Under the pieces are notes generated by a model. It worked only from the letters and a program-made list of their open reading frames with translations. It was not told the DNA's origin and did not search any database. Below, piece after piece: positions 51,601 through 62,163 of a DNA stretch of 64,000 nt. Position 1 is the first letter of the stretch; each line of letters begins with the position of its first letter. The stretch spans positions 12,535,501-12,599,500 of the forward strand of contig CM062210.1 of the NCBI GenBank assembly GCA_031216445.1, given 5' to 3'. Position numbers and translations under genes: made by a program. Origin of the DNA: Lateolabrax maculatus (lineage: Eukaryota > Chordata > Actinopteri > Acropomatiformes > Lateolabracidae).

Positions 51601-53286
51601 CTCGACTGATAGAGTTTTAGTTATGAAATGGACAAATCAGTGATTTATTAAGAAATAAGTGAGTCCAGAGATGTGTCTTAACCTCAATCAATAGTTAATC
51701 AAATAGGAATAATCAAATAGTTAAAAAGACATAATTTGTCTTTACATAGAAAACACATATTATTTATCTGTCAAGTTTTTTTTTTTTTTTCAGGCGGTGT
51801 TCTCATGAATAAAATTAATTAGATTAGATTAATTTAGATTTCCATAACTAAATGTTCCTATTATGATTTGACATACAATGTATAAATTGATGATTAGATC
51901 AAATATTGATGCACAAAAGTGAAAAAAACAGAGTGGTTTGTTTTGGAAGAGGTACATTTTTTTAACCCTTATTGCAGTTTTTGCACTTCTTTAATATTCA
52001 GCTGTCAGGCAAATACCTAATTTGTTATCAGTTCACACACAGTATCTAACTACACAAACTCATTGTCTCTGTCCTTGTGTAGTTCCGTTCATTGAGCTGG
52101 TTTCTGGGCTGTCTGTGTTTGGCTGCTTTCCCACTGATGCCTGTCGTTGGTAGAGAGCCTAACATACATCTGGTGTGAGTGCTTCCTCTATTTGCATTCA
52201 TTTATCAGAACGTTTACCACATTGTCAAGCCATAAGTCAAATTTAGGTCAGTCAGTGACACGTAAAGTTTTATTTCTCTATTCAAAACAAATTTTAAATG
52301 TCATCAGAAGTGTTGAAATTTGTTTGCTAGGGATGGGAAATACAAATAGTTTTGCATTGTTTTGCATTAAATATAAACAACTTATTTTTTCAGCTTTAAA
52401 TTACAATTTGATTTGAACTCAACATACACCTGCGAAATGAAGCTGTATGCCATGAACATAATAATGAGGCGAGGTTTTATTTGCTCAGTACCTGCGCAGG
52501 TCTACTCACTCTCTTCACTTCAGCCTGTTACCTCTGGTCATCACGACAGAGAACACCACTGCACCTTAGTGACAGACACCAGTTTGTCACCCAGGTAACT
52601 ACAGTGCCTGTTTGTGTGTGTGTATCTGTATGTGTGTGTGTGTGTGTGTGTGTATGTGTTTATTCCATTGCATTTTCTAAAAATAAATTCTGACCTGTCA
52701 AACTCAACAGATGATCCACGTGGCTCTGTGTGCATACGTGCCGTCCCTCACACACTCCAGCCTGCAGCAGAAACAGGGCCTGCCACTTCCTAATCAGGTC
52801 ATCAGCTGGACCACATTAGGTAGGTGGGTGTGAGTGAGCACAAGATACTCACTGTGTTCAACACCTTGGAATTTCCTGGGGTGTTGGGATATTGAAATAA
52901 TTTTATTTATTTATTAATTAAACATATTCATTTTTATAAATATCATTAATTAATAAATAAATACAATTATTTTAGTCCTGGCTGTATCCCATCTCAACCA
53001 TAACTTCCTACTTTATGGTTAAAATGTCACATCCTCTACTACATTCACTTCTCCTGCTTCTTCTCTTTTCTCAGCATCTTCTATGCTGGTTCCATTGTTG
53101 AGTTCTACACGTCTTTTCCACCGACTCCTCAGCATATTCCTCTCTCTCACAGCCACATACCTACTGCTCAGTACTGGGTAAGACATGATATTACACACAG
53201 ACATCATGCAGCTGCATTAAGATGTCAAATTATGTTTATGTAGAGTTTTATCATCACAGCGAAGATACAAAATTATTAAATTTCTA

Positions 53287-53337
<51 letters not shown>

Positions 53338-56099
53338 ACCCACCCAGGTCAGAGGCCTTGTTCCCCCCTGTGTTATCTTGGTTGATGTTTGTGTGGATCA
53401 ACATTGAACAGGAAGCTATGCTCGCTCAGGGTGTCTCTGGAAGACAAGAGGTAGAACCATAAGTGCATGTTTCTAAACTGGTATAGCAGTGTAAACTACA
53501 TGAGAGAATGAGATGCAAATTTCAGTGGCCAGGCAAGGGTGTGTGTTTCTATTTATTATACTGTAGGCTTGTTTCAAGTTATCACATCTACTGCTACTTT
53601 GCATAATCACTGAGTTATTTTATTTTGAAAACTGCTACAACAACAGTCTATTAGATCTTGTATTGGCTATTTTAATGTATTTGCGTAGATTTTATATACA
53701 TTTATACTCTGTAACCTCTATTTATCTGGCCTGAAATGTTCTGGTGTTAAAAATATTTCTTCTATTAACTCCTTTAATGCCATTTTTCAATCAAACAAAC
53801 AAGGAAATCCCATCATGATAACATACTGTAATCTGTGAAGTAGGTTTAAATAAAGCTTTACATAATGTATGTAAGGTCTAAGTATTTACTGATTGTTACA
53901 TTATCATGTGTGAATGCACATGCTTTTGTTTGTGTGTGTTATTTTTTTCTTTCTTTCAGCTCTCCACTATTGATTTCTCTGCAAACATCGACATTACCAA
54001 GATCCGACAACTGAAATTGGATGACATCAGAAGATCTTATTTTTTTGTATCCAACTTTTAGCAACAGTGACGTTAGCTGAAGCACAAAAAAACTGGCACT
54101 AGTTTATTCGGAGTTAGTGCCTCTGTCTCAATGAAGTCTGCTGGTGTTGTTCAGGCCAAACTATATAAAATAATCTTTTTTTTAAATTGTTATACAATTG
54201 TTATACAATTGTATAACAATTTAAAAAAAATGAACAAATTAGTTTAACATTGCCTTACGTTTTTCCTTGACTATACATTTTCGTCAGGTATTTTTTATAA
54301 TAACAGCTTTCTTCGGCACAGGGAATATAGCTTCCATTAACAGGTATGCACATTTATATAAATCTGTCTGCGTGTGTGTGTGTGCGTGTGTGTGTTTGTT
54401 TGTGGGGGAGGGAGTTGGTGGCTGTGTGTGGCTCAGCTCAGGCAAAGTGACTGTGTGGTTTGAGACTCATTGATGTTGCTTTTTTTAGTTACTATCACAG
54501 TATCATTTGAATACAGGAAGGAAACGAGTGGTCTGAGAAAATTCAGTAGTATGGCCATATCCAGTCTGTGCATTATTTGCATTGTTCAGACCAGCTAGTA
54601 TACCGTGTAGTATCTGCCTTTGTACCTTAAGTGAGGTTGTTTACATTGCACCACATACAGTATGTCACTCTGTGCTATAAAGTTCTGGAAGGTCATCATG
54701 AAATTTATGAATTGTATCCCAGAGACAACTTTGAGCTCTGAAAGATTAAATATTCTGTCAATTTTTCAGTCATCTCTAGTAACTTCCTCTGCTTCTTTCT
54801 CCTTTTGCCTAGTTTTGACCCAGCGTCTGTTTATTGTTTCCTCACTGTCTTCAACCCCTTCATCATGGGAGGGCTTATGATGTGGAAGGTACCATGTTTA
54901 TATAAAACATACATAACACATTCTGTTTGTAGTATGCGCTGTGTATCTTTATATTCCTTTTTTCAAACTTCCTTTCAAGAAATACATTTTCAAGAAAAGG
55001 AAGTAGTCTTGCAGATCACTAGTTATAATCTTTTGAGATTCGGGAGATATTTTTAAATATGTCTCAACCTGCTTCTCTTGTGCTGTCTTATATTGACTTT
55101 CTGCAGCAATGATCTTTCAACCTGCTGGCCATTTTAGAGACCTGTTAAACACAAATTCTCCACATTGCTCATTCGTGCAACGCTACACAATCACAACAGA
55201 AAAAATGTTAGAAGCATCATTCTCTATGACTTATATTTCTCTGAACGTCATTAAATTTTTTTGTCCTTTGTTCTTCCAGGTTATCATTCCATTCATAATC
55301 GTAATGTGTACGTTTGAGACCATCCAAGTTGCAACACAGCTGTCATCGAGAAGGTAACTCCTCGCTGCAGCCTTTAACATAACAGCAAATGCAATAGACT
55401 TGAGACATAAATCTTAAGAAAAAAAAAATTATGTGTTTCTTTCTTTTCTGCAGTTCATTGTGTAAGAAGTGGGTGTCAATCTTCTGTCCATGCTGTACAG
55501 TACATGAAGTAAATACGTGTTGCTGTGGTTGATTAAATAAAGAGCTTACGTGTAAAAATGTCCTTCTATTCTTTTGTTTCTTGTTCTTCTTTTCCAGTTT
55601 GTTCCTCATTGTCCTGGTCATCTCTGACTTGATGGCTCTGGTAAGGCATTTCTTGTTGATGATTTTCTTGAGTTGGAAAGGTTCTGGTTGAATGACGGGA
55701 TGTGAATCTCACACAATACAATTTTAACTCACTCCTCCTCTCCTCAGCACTTTTTCTTCCTGGTGCAGGACTATGGCAGTTGGCTGGACATTGGTACAAG
55801 GTAAGTTAACTGGGAAATACGTGGTTTCTAAGTATTAATTAATGACTAATTAATCACTTCTTATATACGCACACTGTCCCTCCTCCTTCCCTGTTCCTCC
55901 TTTCAGCCATTATGTTTAATGGTCATGCATACATTTACACATAAACATCTTCAACTTTTTGTTTGTCTCTTGCAGCATTAGCCATTATGTGATAGTGATG
56001 TCGATGACCATCTTCCTGATGTTGCTCAGTATGGTCACACACTTGTTCACCTCACAAAGACTCATCCTGTGGAGGAGATCCAAGATGCACTTCCCCTAA
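46686..56099 (+). CDS. pign: pign, GPI ethanolamine phosphate transferase 1
   Basis: ER membrane enzyme adding ethanolamine phosphate to the first mannose of GPI-anchor precursors. Exons: 46686-46912, 47113-47234, 47351-47449, 47653-47759, 47986-48110, 48253-48383, 48557-48676, 48860-48900, 49010-49069, 49301-49393, 49586-49641, 49877-49955, 50239-50421, 50545-50684, 51070-51169, 51324-51416, 52083-52174, 52489-52594, 52711-52819, 53075-53177, 53348-53450, 53960-54046, 54288-54343, 54813-54888, 55280-55353, 55598-55640, 55748-55800, 55976-56099. They total 2802 bp, or 933 aa (human 931). An N-terminal membrane anchor (MRMITFFLVGLTVHVVFF) precedes a lumenal alkaline-phosphatase-fold domain and a C-terminal multi-spanning region. 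Divergent from relch. Confidence 0.97.
48860..51169 (+). CDS. pign: pign exons 8-15, end of lumenal domain and first membrane spans
   Basis: DVNQ-ADIAPLMASLIGAPIPVNS and AESMYTNAIQVLEQFK close the lumenal domain. YYHTYDRFFLG and the following hydrophobic stretches (VVLGFVGWTSYVVLIIL; LVTLCMGVTVVITVFLLI) begin the multi-spanning PigN domain. Exon 8 is only 41 bp. Confidence 0.94.
51324..56099 (+). CDS. pign: pign exons 16-28, C-terminal multi-spanning domain
   Basis: Successive hydrophobic exons: FPLMPVVGREPN, LPNQVISW, LSIFLSLTATYLLLST, WLMFVWINIEQE, FFIITAFFGTGNIASIN, VYCFLTVFNPFIMGGLMMWK, and HFFFLVQDYGSWLDIGTSIS. Exon 18 uses the acceptor ttgctcag (start 52489), not the nearby gcgcag, because only the former keeps frame. 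Stop TAA at 56097-56099. Confidence 0.94.
53289..53334 (+). repeat. (GT)23 microsatellite at pign intron 20 / exon 21 acceptor
   Basis: A perfect 46-bp GT run ending 13 bp before exon 21. Only cccacccacccag separates it from the exon. Confidence 0.95.
54176..54230. repeat. perfect inverted repeat (26-bp arms, 3-nt loop)
   Basis: In pign intron 22, arms 54176-54201 and 54205-54230 are exact reverse complements around TAT. The left arm is T8 followed by aaattgttatacaattgt. AT-rich and possibly cruciform-forming. Confidence 0.95.
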
Positions 56100-56712
56100 A
56101 TAAACATGTTTGTGTGTGCATGCACATGCACACATGCTGCACTGGTTAAATCAAATGTTTAGTATTTATTTGACTTTTTTTTTAGATACTTTTGATATAG
56201 AATTTGCCTTATTAAACCAGAGTTTGTTTATATAAGATATGGCATATTGCTTTTGGACTCATTAAACTGTAGAAAATTCTAACCCCACTTGGCTAAATGG
56301 GAATATTCTCAGTAAACTTGAGAGTTTTTCTTCTCAAGGGTTGTTGTCTTCCTCGTATTAATGTTTGTTTTAACTCAGTGTCACAGTGTTATTTAAAATA
56401 ATAAATAATTTTAAAGTAATCAAGACTTACATCAGTCATAAACATTTACTGCTTAGATAAATGGCTTTCAAGACTTTTGTACAATACTCTTTGCACTGTT
56501 TTCTTTTGTCACAATTTGTTAATCATTGATGAATTGGCGTCTTGAATATTTGACTGTGAACTATGCCTTTGCCAAGGGTGCTGATTTATGATCCACCAAA
56601 GAATGATAAATTGATGAGTCTTTAAGTATGTAACACTATTTCCTTTAAAGCTGCCTAAAACATATCCCTGTTTAGAAGGAAAAATTATGTTATTTTAATT
56701 TATTCTTAGTAT
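56100..56712 (+). other. pign: pign 3' UTR and downstream sequence
   Basis: AATAAA overlaps the stop codon (56099-56104) and is too close to act for this stop. A better poly(A) candidate lies at 56400-56405. AT-rich otherwise. Confidence 0.45.
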
Positions 56713-56717
56713 GTAGG

Positions 56718-57265
56718 TGTGGAGGAATCTCCCTGCTTGTATGTTAAACTTCCATCTTGTAGGTTAATGGTAACTTAAGACGGTGCCTCTCAGGTTAGGT
56801 CAACTGCCTGTCTCTGTTCGCATGATAATGCCGGGTTGGCTCTGGCACCTGGTAGACGGAGGTCAGCTAGAGATCTTCTACATTCGGGTTTAGACACAAC
56901 AAGCTGGCGCCAAGTTTGGTGGCGCTGGATAAGAAAGATTGTACACAGGCTATGCTGTTGCTTGGACAGCGAAGGAAGATGTATTTTCATGCTTAGATCT
57001 TCTATCCAATAGAATCCTCACACATGCCAGGCTGAATTAGAAACAACCCTATTTGGAGGTAGTGAAACTTTACAGGTCGGGGGGGGGGGGTTAATACTGT
57101 GCTTCAGGACACCATCTTCAGAACTGGGTAGCCGCAAGCTGTGTTTAACATATTGTTTCCCGATTTCTCCTCGATCGAGCTTCAATAAGTATTCCTGCTT
57201 CAGACATACGGGCCTCCCGAAACTTCTTCTGTCTCGAGTGAACCAGCTCTAAGATTTCCTTCACA
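56718..57265. mobile_element. solo LTR of an endogenous retrovirus/LTR retrotransposon
   Basis: A 548-bp element starting TGTGGAGGAA and ending TTCCTTCACA. These termini are inverted copies of one another at 9 of 10 positions and have canonical TG...CA ends. It is flanked by a perfect 5-bp target duplication GTAGG (56713-56717 and 57266-57270). Near the 3' end, on the plus strand, an AATAAG-type poly(A) signal context (ttcaataagt) precedes a short U5-like segment. There is no internal coding region, so this is a recombined solo LTR. The family cannot be named from sequence alone. Confidence 0.85.
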
Positions 57266-57270
57266 GTAGG

Positions 57271-59589
57271 TACCAATAAAACAGAGCAAGTTGAATCAAA
57301 ACAGGAAACCATGTGTTGTACTAAGTATACTGCAACTAATGACAGAAGCAAATTAGGTGTCCGTGTGATTTTTGTGCTCTGTGTTTGTACATCAGGCTAT
57401 CTGTAGCCATGGGCTGGGCTTACATCTTGTTGGGGAAGTAAAATAGAAATCCTCTAATGTCCTTAAACAACTACAGTCGGGGTGCACTTAAAAAGTCTGT
57501 AAATAAGAATGCTGAGGTGTGCTGCTATAGTTAGTATCTTTTCAAAACAAAACAAAATTACTATGGATAACAAAGTAGGCTAATGTTTGCTGCAAGTACT
57601 GACAAAATAAATGTATTCCCAAACTATTACCGACACCTTAAGAAAATGGTGCCACTTTGCTTTGTGTTTATTTGGTTTTTCTCTACTTCACTGTTTTTGG
57701 GAATACATTGAGGTGTTTTCTGTAAATAATCACCCCATAATAATCATAAATAATATCATCCCCGGATGGAGTTGCAGTATATGCCTTGTGTAACTTAGTG
57801 CTTGCTGAGATGTTCTTAGGCGATTAACACATCTCTCAACACTACAGCAAGCCATTACCACATCCTCTCTCACTTCTCTTTTAAATGAATCAATACTTTG
57901 ACTAGATAGTGTAACGTACAATATAATTGGCTGTCTACTCTTATGCATCCCTAATCTTGATGCAGTACTTATGTACAGTAGTATTTATACATAGTAGCAT
58001 TTATGTATGATTTGAATGGAATGTGAAATGCAAAACCTAAGACAAACATAACTTCTGCAGAATATTATTGATTTCGGTTGTAGATACAAATGGATTTTGG
58101 GGAAATCAAATGCTAATTACAGTGTATTAAAGATGTTGAAGATTTTGCTGCTTGGAATACATACTAACTTGGGTTAGGGTTATGTGTAGAGAAATGTCAT
58201 GTGACTATAATGAAATAAAAACTAAAGAAATTGACCTTATGGGGTAAGAAGCTAAACTTCCATGGAAGCCCTTTTACTATGAATGCAGATGCTGTGATGA
58301 TAGCGTTAAACTTAAAGATTACGGGCTTCTTCAAAGTAATATGTCTCTAAACCACAGGCAGATTTAGCTTCAGGCTGTTTAGTCCTCTGGTAATATGGGA
58401 TGGTTGTACAAGGTAATATGTAATGGCAAACCTTATAAGGCCAAAGACATACTATATGTTCCTGCACTCAAACACCAAACCACCACTTTTCTTGTTCCCC
58501 TAATCAATGGTTTTATAAGGCATTCACCCTACGCACAGTACCTCATTAGTATTTTGATGTTTAATGCAGTTTTGCAACAACAGGCGTGCGTAGACCAGAA
58601 GTGACCAGAAGGAGGAAGCACCCAGCTCTGTGGTTTGGCTGACATGTGTGTGCAATCACCTCCTGTTTCTGACAGAGCACATTTGCACAAACAAATACAC
58701 ATGCACACACACACACACACACAAACACACAATATGCAAAACTGACCGGGTGGTTTCCGAGGAGACACAGTTCTTTTTCATAACCTTAACTTTTACAGGG
58801 AGTTGGCACACGTTCAGAAGTTTTGCCATGCTAGCATACACATTGGGGAAACTTGACGGTTGCTTGCTGGAGATAACTAATGTCCTCTGATGTAGAAGAC
58901 ATGCACATCCTTTAATGTCTTATTTCCACACAAAAGAGCACTCGACAGCCAGTTTTTTCGTTGAACCCAAAGGTACGTAAATCTATTGGTAAACTCGCTG
59001 GTTTTGACTTTATGTTTATTCATAGTGCAGTTTCCTTTGCAGCATGGTTCTTTTGGTAATAATTCAACTTGATCTGTGAACAATATCTTTATTTCTAAAA
59101 TTTGTGATACTGAAATGCTGTAATTTTTCATTTTAGTCTGTAAAGTTTGATATTATTCCTGTTTCCTGTCAAACCGATAACCACTTAAAGATATGCAAGA
59201 CAGCATGTCTAATACTTTGATATGGATCACGTGAACAAATATGAGCAACATATTGTATCAGTAAGTATGTAAATATAACGTGGTGTAAAAAAGTTCAATC
59301 AGCCAGTTTTTATTGACATGTATTTTCTCTTTCTGTGTTTTCTTGATTTCTGTGACTCCTGTTTTAAATAGTCAAGTCTATTTTACTTATATATTACTGC
59401 ATTAAGGGGTGTTACTGTATATCATATGACAGCGTCTATCCTTAGGGAAGGGACATTTCTTTACTTTAACAGGGTAAACAATTTAAGAAATAATAAACCC
59501 TTTCTTGATCTATTCCAACGTCACCATCTCTAATGCTTTTGTTTGTGTGTTTCTGTCACTCTCTTCCTACCTTTCTTTCTCTATTTAAG
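57271..59589. other. intergenic region upstream of the GPR141-like gene
   Basis: No protein gene seen. It contains a short CA repeat (about 58703-58724) and AT-rich sequence. It should hold the non-coding first exon of the downstream receptor, which I could not locate. Confidence 0.5.
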
Positions 59590-60549
59590 ATGGCTTCCAT
59601 GGTAGCCCAAATCACACTATCCGAAGCCATAACCTCCATGATGGACGCAAGCGCCGAAACTGGAACCTTAAAGCAACATAATGATGGTGAAAGTAGTACC
59701 ACCTCAGAGGAGTACCGCCCAGTCCTCCTGGCTGTTTACTCTGTGGTTCTGCTCAGCGGTACCATCAGCCTGAGCCTGATGATGCACATCATGAAGTCCA
59801 GCACGGCATCCATCACCTCCATGGCTGTACTCAACCTAATCTTCGCCCATTTCATCTTCCTTCTCACTGTGCCTTTCAGGATTTACTATTATGCGACTTA
59901 TCACTGGAGCCTGGGCAGAGGGTGGTGTAAATTTGTCAGCAGCATGATCCATATCCACATGTACATGTCTTTTATCTTCTATGTGATCATCCTCATCACG
60001 CGCCTGATGACATTCTACCACAAAGCCAAGCATGTGGCCTCCTTTCAGAGAATTCATGGGCTTCTTGCCAGTACTGTGTTGTGGTTTGCGGTGCTTGTTA
60101 CGGTGCCTTGCATAATCCATTTTTCTTATGGCAACGGCCTTGCGGACTCAAAGAACAACAGCAACTCCACTGAAAAGTGTTTCCAGTTTGGCAAACACAT
60201 AAAAAATACAAATGTTGCCTTGGTGTTCAACAACCTCGTAAGCACGTTGATCATAGTGGTGGCCACCGTGCTGGCAGCCCTCCAAGCCAATGCTCTAAGG
60301 GTTTTATACAGGAAGCATCGCCAGGGATGCACCTCTCAGCAGGACTTCGATGCTCAGCTAAAGAGTCTGTGCTTTGCCCTCATCATGGTGGTCTGCTTTA
60401 TTCCCTACCACATCTTCCGGCTGTATTACTTACAACACATTCAGCTAGAGGCTATCAATGAGGTGTTTTTGAGTGTGACCACTTTTAACTGTTTGGACAT
60501 GCTCACCTTCTTGGGGAGGAGAACCTGCCATGTGTGCCTGCTGCGATAG
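59590..60549 (+). CDS. gpr141: GPR141-like orphan rhodopsin-family GPCR
   Basis: A 319-aa seven-helix receptor with its coding region in one exon. Start ATG at 59590 directly follows a splice-acceptor-like tract (ctttctttctctatttaag), so the 5' UTR probably lies in an upstream exon. Approximate helices: TM1 44-68, TM2 73-100, TM3 111-140, TM4 154-180, TM5 208-236, TM6 257-281, TM7 288-308. Cys113 and Cys197 form the expected TM3-ECL2 disulfide. N-glycosylation sequons lie around residues 190-194. Segments close to GPR141 are FLLTVPFRIYYY, WCKFVSSMIHIHMY, CFIPYHIFRLYYL and NEVFLSVT. The DRY position reads TRL and NPxxY is replaced by NCLDMLTF. The tail after TM7 is very short. The ligand is unknown for the family. 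Confidence 0.85.
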   Translation: MASMVAQITLSEAITSMMDASAETGTLKQHNDGESSTTSEEYRPVLLAVYSVVLLSGTISLSLMMHIMKSSTASITSMAVLNLIFAHFIFLLTVPFRIYYYATYHWSLGRGWCKFVSSMIHIHMYMSFIFYVIILITRLMTFYHKAKHVASFQRIHGLLASTVLWFAVLVTVPCIIHFSYGNGLADSKNNSNSTEKCFQFGKHIKNTNVALVFNNLVSTLIIVVATVLAALQANALRVLYRKHRQGCTSQQDFDAQLKSLCFALIMVVCFIPYHIFRLYYLQHIQLEAINEVFLSVTTFNCLDMLTFLGRRTCHVCLLR

Positions 60550-60947
60550 GCTTTTTGAAAACTGTTGGTAGGATGTGTGTGACGGGTCAAGAGACTTTTT
60601 GCGCTTTATTTTGGAACTTCATTTAACTTTACTATTGCCCTGTCAAAGTTTTTAAGAAGAAAACCACTTACATGTATCTTCTTAAAAGTGAACAATCAGA
60701 TATAACAACTATTCAAAAACACATCAGAACAATAATTTAAAGACTGTCTAAACATATATATTGCAAAGTGTACAGAGGAGCCTAAAGAGCTAGGGGTGAC
60801 CTTGGGAAGAAAAAAACAGACAGACAAAAGGTCCTATCTAAGCTCTGTCAGGTGTGCCACGCTTTGCTTTATTAATCATATCATGATTATGTTGTGTCAT
60901 CTGGTCATCTGTCATCTTTTGTGATGTGACTCATTAAAATGTGTTTG

Positions 60948-60991
<44 letters not shown>

Positions 60992-61460
60992 CATTATTAT
61001 TTTTACCATTATTTGATAGTTGAAAATGCAGAGAGAGAGACATGACATACAACAACAGTCCACGGCTGGAGTGAACCTTAGGTGTTAGGGTTTTGTGGTA
61101 TGTGTGTAGGATATGTAGGATACTTGGGCACTGCTTAAACTGTGTTTGTATTGATGAAAATATTGAAAGAAGTTGACTGGGAACTGTTCTTTGCTATTGA
61201 CTCAAAATGAATGAACTGTTGCCATCTGCTGGTCTTTGTATATACTACACAGGCTTCAAGCTTGACATTTGTAACGCTAGATTATGCCATTGGTCTTTAG
61301 ATTCCCTAATTTTTTATCCAAAATGTGACTTCATGTGAAAGATATGTGAGTGGAATTGAAAAATAAATATATTTTACTATATTTGCTAACACTTGTCTTG
61401 TATGCATTGCTGAAGCATTCGGCTCCACAGCTGAGAAGAGAAATAAATGACTAAAATTGT
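60550..61460 (+). other. gpr141: GPR141-like gene 3' UTR
   Basis: Contains an ATT repeat (about 60951-61000) and poly(A) signals AATAAA at 61362-61367 and 61442-61447. No open frame of note. Confidence 0.5.
60951..61000. repeat. (ATT)n repeat in GPR141-like 3' UTR
   Basis: About 13 perfect ATT units followed by imperfect ones. Confidence 0.93.
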
Positions 61461-62124
61461 TACTTTTTCACTATTATTTTGTGAAACATTACCTCAGACC
61501 TCTTAGATATCTTACCTTCTGCCCTCGGAGGTTGTGTTAGAGGCCCTGGCTGACATACACACATGCACACAAACACACACACCTGGTGATCCTTTTCCTT
61601 TTGGTTTTTATGGCGCTGGGTTACTGTTTAACATCTCCACCCTACTTTGAGTTTGTTTAGTAAATCGATCTAATGACAGGGCTATGGTGGCGCCATCCAA
61701 TGTGTTGCTCCATGAATTATAGGCTGCTCAGCTCTCCAGTCTTCCCTTTTAATGTTGTCGAACACCTTTACCTTTTTCCCATTCTTAGTGTCACTTAGAC
61801 TAATGCTGCACTGACGGGCTGCTCACTACCGGAGTTCAACAGTACACCTGGATAAATGCACATCCCAGACGGAAACAGAAACACGGGTAAGTCAAACTCC
61901 TCCTGTGAAATATATTGTCATTGAAATCCAAATATAGCCACATTGGCTGTAAGAATTGTGAGGTTTTCTCTTGCTTTTGCGGAGGAAGTGAAGTTTACCT
62001 TTGGCAGTTTTTCAAGGAAGTTTGGTAACATGTTCTGCTAAATCACGTGGTTTAGTATTTTGGTGGTAACATGGTGGAAATCCCTCTTCACACACACACA
62101 CAGACACACAGACACACAGACACA

Positions 62125-62163
<39 letters not shown>

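Noticed and set aside
52501..52594. gcgcag acceptor for pign exon 18
   Set aside because: It breaks the frame; ttgctcag 12 bp upstream preserves LV-TCAGLLTLF.
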